Source: Streptosporangium lutulentum
GTDB taxonomy: Bacteria > Actinomycetota > Actinomycetes > Streptosporangiales > Streptosporangiaceae
Length of the DNA: 64,000 nt
NCBI RefSeq assembly: GCF_030811455.1
Contig: NZ_JAUSQU010000001.1
Span: forward strand, 5,766,001-5,830,000
Direction: 5' to 3'
The position numbers were made by a program, and so were the translations under genes. Below, one piece after another: positions 25,069 through 32,563 of this stretch. The notes under the pieces were generated by a model. It had not been told where the DNA came from. It saw nothing but the letters and a program-made list of their open reading frames with translations, and ran no database searches. The first letter of the stretch is position 1, and each line of letters begins with the position of its first letter.

Positions 25069-26070
25069 ATGTCATCGAATCGTCAGGATGAGCCCGCCGG
25101 TGAGCGCGGGTTCGACGTGGACCAGACCAACCACTCGGTGGTCGTCGGCGAGAGCGTGGTCGTCAAGTGGCTCACCCCGCCCGCCCCGCTCCCCCAGCCG
25201 ACCCCGGACATGTTCGCCCACCTGACCTCGGTCGGCTTCACCGCGACGGCCACGCCGTACGCGGCCGTGTCCCGGCGCCGGGACGACGGTGACGGTGAGC
25301 TGCTGCTCGCCCTGGTCACCGCCTACCTCCCCGAGGCCGTGGACGGCTGGGAGTGGTGCGTGGACGAGGCCGTCTCCGGCGGCACGGCCTTCGCCGCCGA
25401 CCTGGGCGTCCTCGCCGCCGACCTGCACGCGGCGTTGGCCACCCCGTCCGCGACCTTTCCCGATCCCGTACGGCACGCGCCGCCCGGACAGGGACAGCAT
25501 GGCACCGGGCCGGTGAACCCCTGGTTCGCCCGGGCCGAAGAGGCGGTGAACACGGCGCTCGCGCTGACCGGCGGCGACGACGGCGCCTGGCTCTCCACCC
25601 ACGCCGGCGCGCTCCGCGCGGAGATCGCCCCGCTGGCCCCGGCCGGAGCCACCCCGCTGATCCGCATCCACGGCGACCTGCACGTGGGCCAGACGCTCCG
25701 CTGGCGGGACGGCTACGCGGTGATCGACTTTGACGGCAATCCGACCGTCGTCGGCGCGGAGCCCTTCCAGCCCGCCGCCCGCGACCTCGCCCAGCTCACC
25801 ACCAGCCTCGAACACGTCGGCCAGGTCGCCGTCAAGCGCCGCGACGCCGACCCCCTCGTGATCGCCGGATGGGCCGCCGCCGCCCGCGCCGCCCTGGAGT
25901 CCGCCTATCTCGGCCGCCTGACCGAGCTCGGCCACGCCGCCCTGCTGGACCGTTCCCTGCTGCGCCCGTTCGAGATCGAGCAGGAGTGCCGCGAGCTCAT
26001 CTACGCCGCCCGCCACCTCCCCCGCTGGCGTTATGCCCCGATGGGCGTCCTACGGTCGTGGTATCGATGA
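25069..26070 (+). CDS. Maltokinase-like phosphotransferase, probable actinobacterial glucosamine kinase
   Basis: 333-residue sugar kinase of the aminoglycoside-phosphotransferase fold. The N-terminal cap begins DQTNHSVVVGESVVVKWLT. The catalytic core has IHGDLHVGQTLR (Brenner-type HGDLH) and IDFDGNP (metal-binding Asp). This combination resembles the maltokinase-related family shown in Streptacidiphilus to phosphorylate glucosamine, whose genes also sit beside sugar isomerases. ATG 25069 is chosen because the upstream part of the frame looks non-coding; the ribosome site is weak. The stop is followed 22 bp later by a SIS isomerase, giving a likely aminosugar kinase-isomerase pair. Substrate assignment is by family and context. 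Confidence 0.75.
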   Translation: MSSNRQDEPAGERGFDVDQTNHSVVVGESVVVKWLTPPAPLPQPTPDMFAHLTSVGFTATATPYAAVSRRRDDGDGELLLALVTAYLPEAVDGWEWCVDEAVSGGTAFAADLGVLAADLHAALATPSATFPDPVRHAPPGQGQHGTGPVNPWFARAEEAVNTALALTGGDDGAWLSTHAGALRAEIAPLAPAGATPLIRIHGDLHVGQTLRWRDGYAVIDFDGNPTVVGAEPFQPAARDLAQLTTSLEHVGQVAVKRRDADPLVIAGWAAAARAALESAYLGRLTELGHAALLDRSLLRPFEIEQECRELIYAARHLPRWRYAPMGVLRSWYR

Positions 26071-26092
26071 CCCGACGTCAGAAGGAGCACGT

Positions 26093-27082
26093 GTGAACCC
26101 CGAGCTGTACCTCGCCGACCTGGAGGCCAAGCCCGCCGCGCTGGCCTCACTGGCGAGCACCCTGGAGGCCGGCGACCCGTTCGACGGGATCCCGGCCGGC
26201 ATCCGGCGGGTGGTCCTCCTCGGCATGGGCAGCTCCCGGTACGCCGCCCAGGTGGCCGCCTCACGCCTGCGGGCGGCGGGCGTGGACGCCGCGGCCGAAT
26301 ACGCCTCGGCCTCCCTGTCCTACCCGGCGAGCCCGGACACCCTGGTCGTCGCGATCTCCGCCACCGGCGGCAGCCGGGAGACCCTGGACGCCGTGGCCCG
26401 CCACCGCGGCCGGTCCTTCGTGCTCGCCCTGACCAACAAGCCCGGCTCCGCGATCACCGAGGGCGCCGACCTGGTGGTCCCCATGGTCGCGGGCGAGGAG
26501 CGCGGCGGCGTGTCCTGCCGGACCTTCCAGCACACCATCGGCCTGCTCCTGGCCCTGCGGAACCGCCTCACCGCCGTCCGCGGCGACGCCGGCTCCGTTC
26601 TGGACGTGCCCGGCCTGCTGCGCCGTACGGCCGAGGCCACGACCGACCTGCTGGAGCGCCGCGACGAGTGGCTGGAGCCGGCGATGAGCCTGCTCGACGG
26701 GCCTGACGGCGTCTACACGATCGCCCCCGCCGAACGCCTGTCCTCCGCCGAGCAGTCAGCCCTGATGTTCCGCGAGGGTCCCCGCCGGGCGGCCGACGCG
26801 TGCGAGACCGGCGACTGGTCCCACGTGGACGTCTACCTGACCAAAACCCTCGACTACCGGGCCATCCTGTTCCCCGGTTCCCCCTACGACGACCAGGCCA
26901 TGGAGTGGATCCGCGAGCGCGGTTCCACCGTCCTCACCGTCGGCGGCGAGCTCCCCGGCGCCAAGGGCTCCGTCCGCTACCGCCACGACGACGATCCTCA
27001 CGTCGCGCTCCTGACCGAGACGTTGGTGGCCGAGCTCGTCGCCGCCCGGTGGTGGCTCGCCGGACAGTCCGCTCTCACCTGA
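26093..27082 (+). CDS. Double-SIS-domain sugar-phosphate isomerase (GlmS-isomerase/AgaS-like)
   Basis: 329-residue protein with two SIS domains. The first has VVLLGMGSSRYAAQVAASRL and a phosphate loop SATGGSRETLDAV; the second covers about 190-320, with IAPAERLSSAEQSALMFREG and DDQAMEWIRERGSTVLTVGG. This is the GlmS isomerase layout without the glutaminase domain, as in aminosugar deaminases/isomerases. GTG 26093 follows GAAGGAG by 5 bases. It is predicted to act on the aminosugar phosphate made by the preceding kinase, for example glucosamine-6-phosphate to fructose-6-phosphate. Confidence 0.85.
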   Translation: MNPELYLADLEAKPAALASLASTLEAGDPFDGIPAGIRRVVLLGMGSSRYAAQVAASRLRAAGVDAAAEYASASLSYPASPDTLVVAISATGGSRETLDAVARHRGRSFVLALTNKPGSAITEGADLVVPMVAGEERGGVSCRTFQHTIGLLLALRNRLTAVRGDAGSVLDVPGLLRRTAEATTDLLERRDEWLEPAMSLLDGPDGVYTIAPAERLSSAEQSALMFREGPRRAADACETGDWSHVDVYLTKTLDYRAILFPGSPYDDQAMEWIRERGSTVLTVGGELPGAKGSVRYRHDDDPHVALLTETLVAELVAARWWLAGQSALT

Positions 27083-27115
27083 GCGGGGCCGGGCGGACGC
27101 GCCCGCACGACCCGG

Positions 27116-27160
27116 CCCGGTCCGGGCACCGGCGGCCTCGGCGCGACGGGCCGGACCGGG
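27116..27160. terminator. Bidirectional hairpin between the SIS gene and conservon III
   Basis: A perfect 10-bp stem, CCCGGTCCGG (27116-27125) with CCGGACCGGG (27151-27160), lies in the 81-bp gap between two converging genes. Confidence 0.6.
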
Positions 27161-27163
27161 AGA

Positions 27164-27688
27164 TCAGAGGCGATGAAGCCCGCCGAGGACGCGTTCGAGG
27201 AGCTCGGGCCCCGGGCCTCCCTCTTCGATCTGGGGCCGGTGGACCCGCAGGAGACCTTCGGACTCCATGTCCGAGATCAGGACGCGCGCGACCCCGAGAG
27301 GGGTGCCGAGGAGGGCGGATATCTCCGCGACGGAGCGGATCCGACGGCAGAGATCACTGATGACCCGGTATTCGCGGATGTAGGACAGGCCGAGCTGCTC
27401 GGAGGTCGTGGAGGAGACCAGCGCCTCCACGGCGAGCCCGGTGCGCGGCGCGGTCCGCCCCCGGCTGACGGTGTACATCCGCACCAGCGAGCTCTCCTCC
27501 TCGGGAGGCTCTCCGTACGCCGAGCCGTACGCGAGGGGCACGTCCTGCTGCGAGCTGTACGTCGGAGGCTCGGCCCACGGGTCGCTGCGGGAGGGTACGG
27601 CCGGTGCGCCGTACCGGGGAGGTTCCTCCCGCGACGGGCCGTGACCGTTCCGGAACCCCTGCCGATCGTCCTGGTGTTCGCCCCGCAC
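27164..27688 (-). CDS. cvnC: Conservon III DUF742 protein (CvnC), without CvnB or CvnD partners
   Basis: 174-residue DUF742 protein with VRMYTVSRGRTAPRTGLAVEALVSS-like core (in pieces: GRTAPRTGLAVEALVSS), the LCRRIRSVAEISALLGTPLGVARVLISD helix region, and the ending LLERVLGGLHRL. The N-terminal 65 residues are polar and Pro/Tyr-rich. It starts with GTG 4 bp after cvnA-III. Unlike the other three loci there is no roadblock gene between A and C, and no GTPase follows: the next gene converges 82 bp away. It may borrow CvnB/CvnD from a sister locus. Confidence 0.9.
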   Translation of the reverse strand: MRGEHQDDRQGFRNGHGPSREEPPRYGAPAVPSRSDPWAEPPTYSSQQDVPLAYGSAYGEPPEEESSLVRMYTVSRGRTAPRTGLAVEALVSSTTSEQLGLSYIREYRVISDLCRRIRSVAEISALLGTPLGVARVLISDMESEGLLRVHRPQIEEGGPGPELLERVLGGLHRL

Positions 27689-27692
27689 GGTT

Positions 27693-30308
27693 TCAGGTCT
27701 CCCGGTTCGGGAGCTCGTTGCGGGCCTTGCGCACGCCCTCCTGGAAGCTCGCCAACCGGTCTCGGACCTTCTCGGCCGAGACGGATGCCGCGGGCGGCGG
27801 GGACTGGGCGCCCGGGCTCACCGAGCCGGGGACCAGATTGCCCTTGGGAGTCCGTTTGGGCAGGCCCGAGGTGGTCGTCCCGCCGAGGGCGGGGGCACTC
27901 GCCGCCTGGGCCGCCCGCCAGCCGGGGTCGCCGGGGGACGACCACGACCCGGGCGCGGCTCCGGACTTCGCGGAAGCGGCCCGGTCCGGTCCTTCGGCGG
28001 GGGTCTCGGCGGAGCCGGGGGTGGCGGCGCGGAACCAGGCCGACTCCACCGAGGCGAAGATCGGCAAGAAATCGGTCTCCGGATCCGGCGGCGACGTTCC
28101 CGCCTTCGGCGCCGGCCCGAGGCCGTTCACCTCGGGGGGGCTCGGCCGACGGTCGAACGGGCCGGGCGGCGGCTGGAGGAACCGGTTGCCCTCCCGCTCC
28201 GCCGGGGGGTTCCACACGCTCGGCTCCTCCATCGCCGGAGGCCAGGTCCGCGCGGGTACGGCGGGCGTCTCCGGCGCGAACGGCGCGGCCAGGACGGAAC
28301 CCGCGCGAGACGGGCCGCCGAACCCCGCGGGCACGGCGTCGGGAACGGGAACGGAGGCGGGGAGAGGGGCGAGGAGGTGCTCGGGAAGGACGATCATGGC
28401 GTTCAGCCCGGTTTCCTGGGGGCGGAGCTGGACGCGGATGCCGTGTTTGAGCGCGAGGCGGCCGACCACGAACAGGCCCATGCGGCGGGCGACCGAGGCG
28501 TCGGCGGTCTGGGGGTCGGCCAGACGCCGGTTCGCCTGGGAGAGCTCGTCGGGCGTCATGCCGATGCCCTGGTCGGACACCGAGATCATCACACCGCCGC
28601 CGTCGATGCGGCTGCTGGACACCACGACCTCGTGCTCCCTGGACGAGAACGAGACCGCGTTCTCCACCAGCTCCGCGAGCAGATGCACCACGTCGCTCAC
28701 CGCCGGGCCCGCCACGGCGACCTCGGAGTTGACCCGGGTCACCACCCGTTCGTAGTCCTCCACCTCCGACAGCGAGGCCCGGACCACGTCCATCAGCTCG
28801 ACCGGCTGCCGCCAGCGCCGCACCACCTCCTGACCGGCCAGGACGAGGAGGTTCTCGCTGTTGCGGCGCATTCGGGTGGCCAGGTGGTCGAGCTTGAACA
28901 GGTCGGCCAGGCGCTGGTCGTCGCGCTCACCGCGCTCCAGCCGCTCGACCAGGGTGAGCTGGCGCTCCACCAGGGTCTGGCTCCGGCGGGAGAGGTTGAC
29001 GAACATCGCGTTGACCGTATTGCGCAGCCTGGCCTCGTCGCTCGCCAGCCGCACCGCCTCCCGGTGAACCTCGTCGAACGCCCGCGCGACCTCGCCGATC
29101 TCGTCGCGGGAGGTGACCCCGATCGACGGCACGTCGGCGACGACCTCACCGTCGCGCGACTCACGCACCTGCTGGACGTACGCCGGCAGCCGTTCACCGG
29201 CGACCTCCAGCGCCTCGCTGCGCAGCCGCCGCAGCGGCCCGACCAGCGAGCGCACCACCCCTGTAGTGATCAGCAGCACGATCAGCAGCAGGCCCGCGAC
29301 CGCCGCGGCGACCAGGAGGGCACGGATCTGTTCGGCGTTCCCGAGCTCCTCACTCCGCACGACGATGTCCTGGGCGTATCGCTTCTCGACCTCGCGCATC
29401 CGGTCGATCGTCACCGACGCGGCGTCGAACCACTCCCTGGCGTCATCTTCCTTCGCCGGGTCCAGTCCCTTCAGCGAGGCGCCGGAGGCCGCGCGGAGCA
29501 GGACCAGTTCCCGGAGGAGCTCGGCCCGGCCGGCGGTCGTGCCGTTGACGGTCTCCTCGAAGAGACGGCGGTCCTCGCCTTCGGCGTCGGCGGCCAGGGT
29601 CCTGCGCTCGTTGCGCTCGGTGGAGAGCGCGCCGAGGAACGCCTCCATCTGGCGCTGCTCGAACCGCCCCGCGACCATCACCACCGTGAGCAGCGCCCGC
29701 TGGAGCGAGAGCGCCTCCTTGGCCCGGACGAGCGCGTCCAGTGTCAGCGCCTTGCCCAGGAGCGCGTCGTCGGCGCTGCCCTTGCCGAGCTCGTCATGGA
29801 GGGAGAGCAGGTCGGCGATCATCAGTGAGTAGGCGTCGACGGCGGCGTCGGGAAGGAGCCCCGACTTCAGCGCCCGCTCCCGCAGGGGCGCGAGATCGTC
29901 CAGCCGGGTGAGGCCGGTCTCGACCTCGTCCCCGGCGCGGCCGCTCAGCGTGTCCTTGAGCAGGGCGCCGCCGTCGCGGACGTGCTTCGCCGCGTCGTCC
30001 ACCGCGTCCATCCGGTCGTTCACGCCGTCCACGCCGTCGTCCGGGCGGCCGAGGGCGATGAACCAGGCCATGTGGTCGCGCTCCGCGGCCAGCTCGTGGG
30101 TGAGCGCGCCGACGTTGCCGGAAAGCCTGGCGAGGTCGTTGACCCGTTGGTAGTCGGTGGCGGCGCTCATGGAGGCGAACACCTGGACCCCGCCGAGCAG
30201 CACCGCGGCGACGGTGGGCACCAGAATCAGCGCGACGAGTCTGGAACGCACTCGCCAGTTCCGCAGCCGCAGACTGTCACCCGAAAATCGGATCTTGTGT
30301 GTGCTCAC
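27693..30308 (-). CDS. cvnA: Conservon III NIT-type sensor kinase-like protein (CvnA)
   Basis: 871-residue sensor, shorter than copies I, II and IV because of a shorter tail. It shows RNWRVRSRLVALILVP followed by TM1, an extracellular helical region, TM2 (LLVAAAVAGLLLIVLLITTGVV), HAMP, LDHLATRMRRNSENLLVLAG, N-box LLAELVENAVSFS, G-box DQGIG and the conserved tail motifs FLPIFASVESAWF, GLPKRTPKGNLVPG and VRDRLASFQEGVRKARNE. The GTG at 30308 (VSTHKIRFSGDS) is preferred: it matches where homologues begin and has GAGAGG upstream, the same GAGAGGCAGCG that precedes cvnA-I. The frame is open to 30458. Confidence 0.9.
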   Translation of the reverse strand: MSTHKIRFSGDSLRLRNWRVRSRLVALILVPTVAAVLLGGVQVFASMSAATDYQRVNDLARLSGNVGALTHELAAERDHMAWFIALGRPDDGVDGVNDRMDAVDDAAKHVRDGGALLKDTLSGRAGDEVETGLTRLDDLAPLRERALKSGLLPDAAVDAYSLMIADLLSLHDELGKGSADDALLGKALTLDALVRAKEALSLQRALLTVVMVAGRFEQRQMEAFLGALSTERNERRTLAADAEGEDRRLFEETVNGTTAGRAELLRELVLLRAASGASLKGLDPAKEDDAREWFDAASVTIDRMREVEKRYAQDIVVRSEELGNAEQIRALLVAAAVAGLLLIVLLITTGVVRSLVGPLRRLRSEALEVAGERLPAYVQQVRESRDGEVVADVPSIGVTSRDEIGEVARAFDEVHREAVRLASDEARLRNTVNAMFVNLSRRSQTLVERQLTLVERLERGERDDQRLADLFKLDHLATRMRRNSENLLVLAGQEVVRRWRQPVELMDVVRASLSEVEDYERVVTRVNSEVAVAGPAVSDVVHLLAELVENAVSFSSREHEVVVSSSRIDGGGVMISVSDQGIGMTPDELSQANRRLADPQTADASVARRMGLFVVGRLALKHGIRVQLRPQETGLNAMIVLPEHLLAPLPASVPVPDAVPAGFGGPSRAGSVLAAPFAPETPAVPARTWPPAMEEPSVWNPPAEREGNRFLQPPPGPFDRRPSPPEVNGLGPAPKAGTSPPDPETDFLPIFASVESAWFRAATPGSAETPAEGPDRAASAKSGAAPGSWSSPGDPGWRAAQAASAPALGGTTTSGLPKRTPKGNLVPGSVSPGAQSPPPAASVSAEKVRDRLASFQEGVRKARNELPNRET

Positions 30309-30362
30309 CGAACGCTGCCTCTCGGTGGATGAACCTCCTGGCCGGACTTCCCATGACTCTGG

Positions 30363-30378
30363 GCAATTCGAGCACATC
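30363..30378. promoter_or_regulatory. Conserved motif GCAATTCGAGCACATC upstream of cvnA-III
   Basis: One mismatch from the element at 17417-17432 upstream of cvnA-II; the core is also at 7051-7063. It lies 55-70 bp upstream of the chosen start. Confidence 0.5.
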
Positions 30379-31118
30379 TCAACCCTTGAGGCCAATGGAA
30401 CGCAGCCCAAACAAATGTCTGGTTCATTGGACGATGAGGGCAAAATCTGGAGCTCCAACCAGGAATCTAGACTCCTGATTTGGGCGTCTTAATACCCTTA
30501 TCGGGCATTTATCAATCTTATATGACCGTTTACATCGTTCCATAATGAGCGGGCAGCGGTCGGACGACAATGCGACGAAGGCTCGGCGACCTCCAAAAGA
30601 TCAAGGCGTCGCCGCTTGCGACCCCTCCGCCATGTCTTGCCCTCTACGTCCTCGACGGCCCCTCCGGCGCTCCGCCTGAGAGACCTCCCCCGCACCGCGC
30701 GGGCGCACCCGGCGGACGTCGTCGCCGAGGGCCGGGACGGCGAGGCGGAGCTACGTCGAGGAGAAGAAGGTCGCGATCTTCGCCGGAAGAAATGGAAACA
30801 AAGACGCTCTCGGGTGGCACGTCCCCGGATGGATGATCGGCCAATATCCGGGGATCACCGGATCAACGCGTACACCCATCTATTCGAGACGGATAAACCA
30901 GGTAATTCGGGTCCGCTGCGCGACGGAGACGCTCATACCTCACCAACGATGAGGTACCGGACCGCGATTTCGGCCCCGACAAAAAGGGCTTCCGCGCGGG
31001 CGGCGAGAATGCCCCGATCAATGCCGCCACGCGAGTGACCGGGAAAAGCACCCCGCCGCCGATGTGTTCCCACGAACCCCGGTGGCTTTTCACCCCGATC
31101 GAATCGGCGGAAAGCGAA
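30379..31118. other. Non-coding stretch between conservons III and IV
   Basis: About 740 bp with no supported gene. The first 190 bp (to about 30570) are AT-rich for this genome, as expected for promoter DNA. The remainder has short rightward open frames of Arg/Pro-rich shadow-like composition without ribosome sites. A decayed gene cannot be excluded, since the reading quality shifts between frames around 30640-30830. Confidence 0.5.
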
Positions 31119-31156
31119 AGGCGGCCCTCACGGGGGAACCCCCCTGACGGCCGCCT
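31119..31156. terminator. Terminator hairpin of conservon IV
   Basis: AGGCGGCC (31119-31126) pairs with GGCCGCCT (31149-31156). An inner G5/C5 stem continues the helix past a bulge. It lies 27 bp beyond the cvnD-IV stop, and the transcribed strand continues CTTTCGCTTT. Confidence 0.75.
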
Positions 31157-31182
31157 CGGCGGGGCAGGAACCCCTGCCGTCC

Positions 31183-31770
31183 CTAGACCGGCGTGCCGTA
31201 GCTCGCGCGGACGCGCAGGACGTGCTCCACCAGGGTGATGAGCGTGCCCTTGACGGAGTCACGGTAGCGGGCGTCGGTGCGCACGACGGGGATGTGCGGG
31301 GCCAGCGCCAGGGCCTCCCGCACCTCGTCCTCCGTGTGCGGGAACTGCCCGTCCCAGCCGTTGACGCCGACCACGAAGGGGAGCTTGGCCTCCTCGAAGT
31401 AGTCGATCGCGGGGAAGCCGTCGGCCAGGCGCCTGGTGTCGATCAGGACCACCGCGCCGATGGCGCCGCGGACCAGGTCGTCCCACATGAACCAGAACCG
31501 GTGCTGGCCGGGGGTGCCGAACAGGTACAGGATCAGATCCTTGTCCAGCGAGAGGCGGCCGAAGTCCATCGCGACGGTGGTCGTCGCCTTGTTCGGGGTG
31601 AGGCCGAGGTCGTCGATGCCGGCGCTGGCGTCGGTCATCACCGCCTCCGTGGTCAGCGGGAGGATCTCCGACACGGCGCCCACGAACGTGGTCTTGCCCA
31701 CGCCGAACCCGCCCGCGACAACGATCTTCGTTGACGTCAGGCCTCCGTGATTAGAGCCTGCGTAGTCCAC
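31183..31770 (-). CDS. cvnD: Conservon IV small GTPase (CvnD)
   Basis: 195-residue conservon GTPase, closest to copy I: P-loop GGFGVGKTTFVGAVSE, VAMDFGRLSLDKD, FGTPGQHRFWFMWDDL, intact specificity motif NGWD, and the ending TLITLVEHVLRVR. The GTG at 31768-31770 gives VDYAGSNHGGLTSTKI, aligned with the other copies and overlapping cvnC by 20 bp. The frame extends further upstream, but only within cvnC. Last gene of operon IV, followed by a terminator. Confidence 0.93.
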   Translation of the reverse strand: MDYAGSNHGGLTSTKIVVAGGFGVGKTTFVGAVSEILPLTTEAVMTDASAGIDDLGLTPNKATTTVAMDFGRLSLDKDLILYLFGTPGQHRFWFMWDDLVRGAIGAVVLIDTRRLADGFPAIDYFEEAKLPFVVGVNGWDGQFPHTEDEVREALALAPHIPVVRTDARYRDSVKGTLITLVEHVLRVRASYGTPV

Positions 31771-32113
31771 TGAGAACCCTTTCGAGCATGTTGAGATCCG
31801 GCTGTCCCTGTTCGAGACGTGGCTGATGGATACGGACCAGGCCCTCGTCGACCATGTCGGCCACCAGCACGCGGGCCACACCGAGCGGGATCCTCAGCAG
31901 AGCCGAGATCTCGGCGACCGACCGGAACGAACGGCACAGCCTGATGATGGCGTCCTGCTCGGGGGTGAGCAGAGCCATATCCTCCTCCATGATGAACGAG
32001 GAGGAGACCAGAGACTCCAGAGCCATGTGATAACGCGGTTCTGATCGGCCACCGGTGACCGCATATGGACGGAACAGGGGCTCCTCGTCCCCGGTTCCGT
32101 CACCTCCGAGCAC
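31751..32113 (-). CDS. cvnC: Conservon IV DUF742 protein (CvnC)
   Basis: 120-residue DUF742 protein, the shortest copy: FRPYAVTGGRSEPRYHMALESLVSS-type core (in pieces: FRPYAVTGGRSEP, LESLVSS), LCRSFRSVAEISALLRIPLG and the ending LNMLERVLSGLRRL. It starts with GTG behind GGAGAGG, 27 bp after cvnB. There is no low-complexity N-terminus. Confidence 0.92.
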   Translation of the reverse strand: MLGGDGTGDEEPLFRPYAVTGGRSEPRYHMALESLVSSSFIMEEDMALLTPEQDAIIRLCRSFRSVAEISALLRIPLGVARVLVADMVDEGLVRIHQPRLEQGQPDLNMLERVLSGLRRL

Positions 32114-32140
32114 GACCCTCTCCTGTGAAGAACGCGGTCA

Positions 32141-32563
32141 CTATCGGCTCCGAGAAGACTGGAGCTCGGCCCGGAGGGCCGGGGTGAGCGCCTGACCGGC
32201 CCGGTCGACGAGCAGGGTCATCTGGTAGGCCACCAGGCCCATGTCGCACTCGGGAGAGGCCAGCACGGCGAGCACGGAGCCGTCGCTGATCGCCATCACC
32301 AGTAACAGGCCGCGTTCCATCTCGACCACCGTCTGGGTGACGGCACCGCCCTCGAACACGCGCGACGCGCCTACGGTCAAGCTCAGCAGGCCGGCCGCGA
32401 CGGCGGCCAGCTGGTCGGCTCGATCGTTCGGAAAACCCTCGGAACTGGCGATCCGCAGTCCGTCGGCCGAGACGCACACCGCATGTGCGACCCCGGGGGT
32501 GCCGCGGACGAACTCGGTGATCAGCCAGTCGAACCTACGCGCCTCATGGCTCAGAGTCGTCAC
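32141..32563 (-). CDS. cvnB: Conservon IV roadblock/LC7 protein (CvnB)
   Basis: 140-residue roadblock protein: EARRFDWLITEFVRGTPGVA, DRADQLAAVAAGLLSLTVGA, CDMGLVAYQMTLLVDRAG. The GTG start behind AGGAGG overlaps the end of cvnA by 4 bp. It is colinear with copies I and II. Confidence 0.93.
   Translation of the reverse strand: MTTLSHEARRFDWLITEFVRGTPGVAHAVCVSADGLRIASSEGFPNDRADQLAAVAAGLLSLTVGASRVFEGGAVTQTVVEMERGLLLVMAISDGSVLAVLASPECDMGLVAYQMTLLVDRAGQALTPALRAELQSSRSR

Noticed and set aside
30570..31038. Two rightward open frames in the gap between conservons III and IV
   Set aside because: Arg/Pro/Ser-rich shadow composition, no ribosome site and no recognisable motif. A decayed gene remains possible but unsupported.
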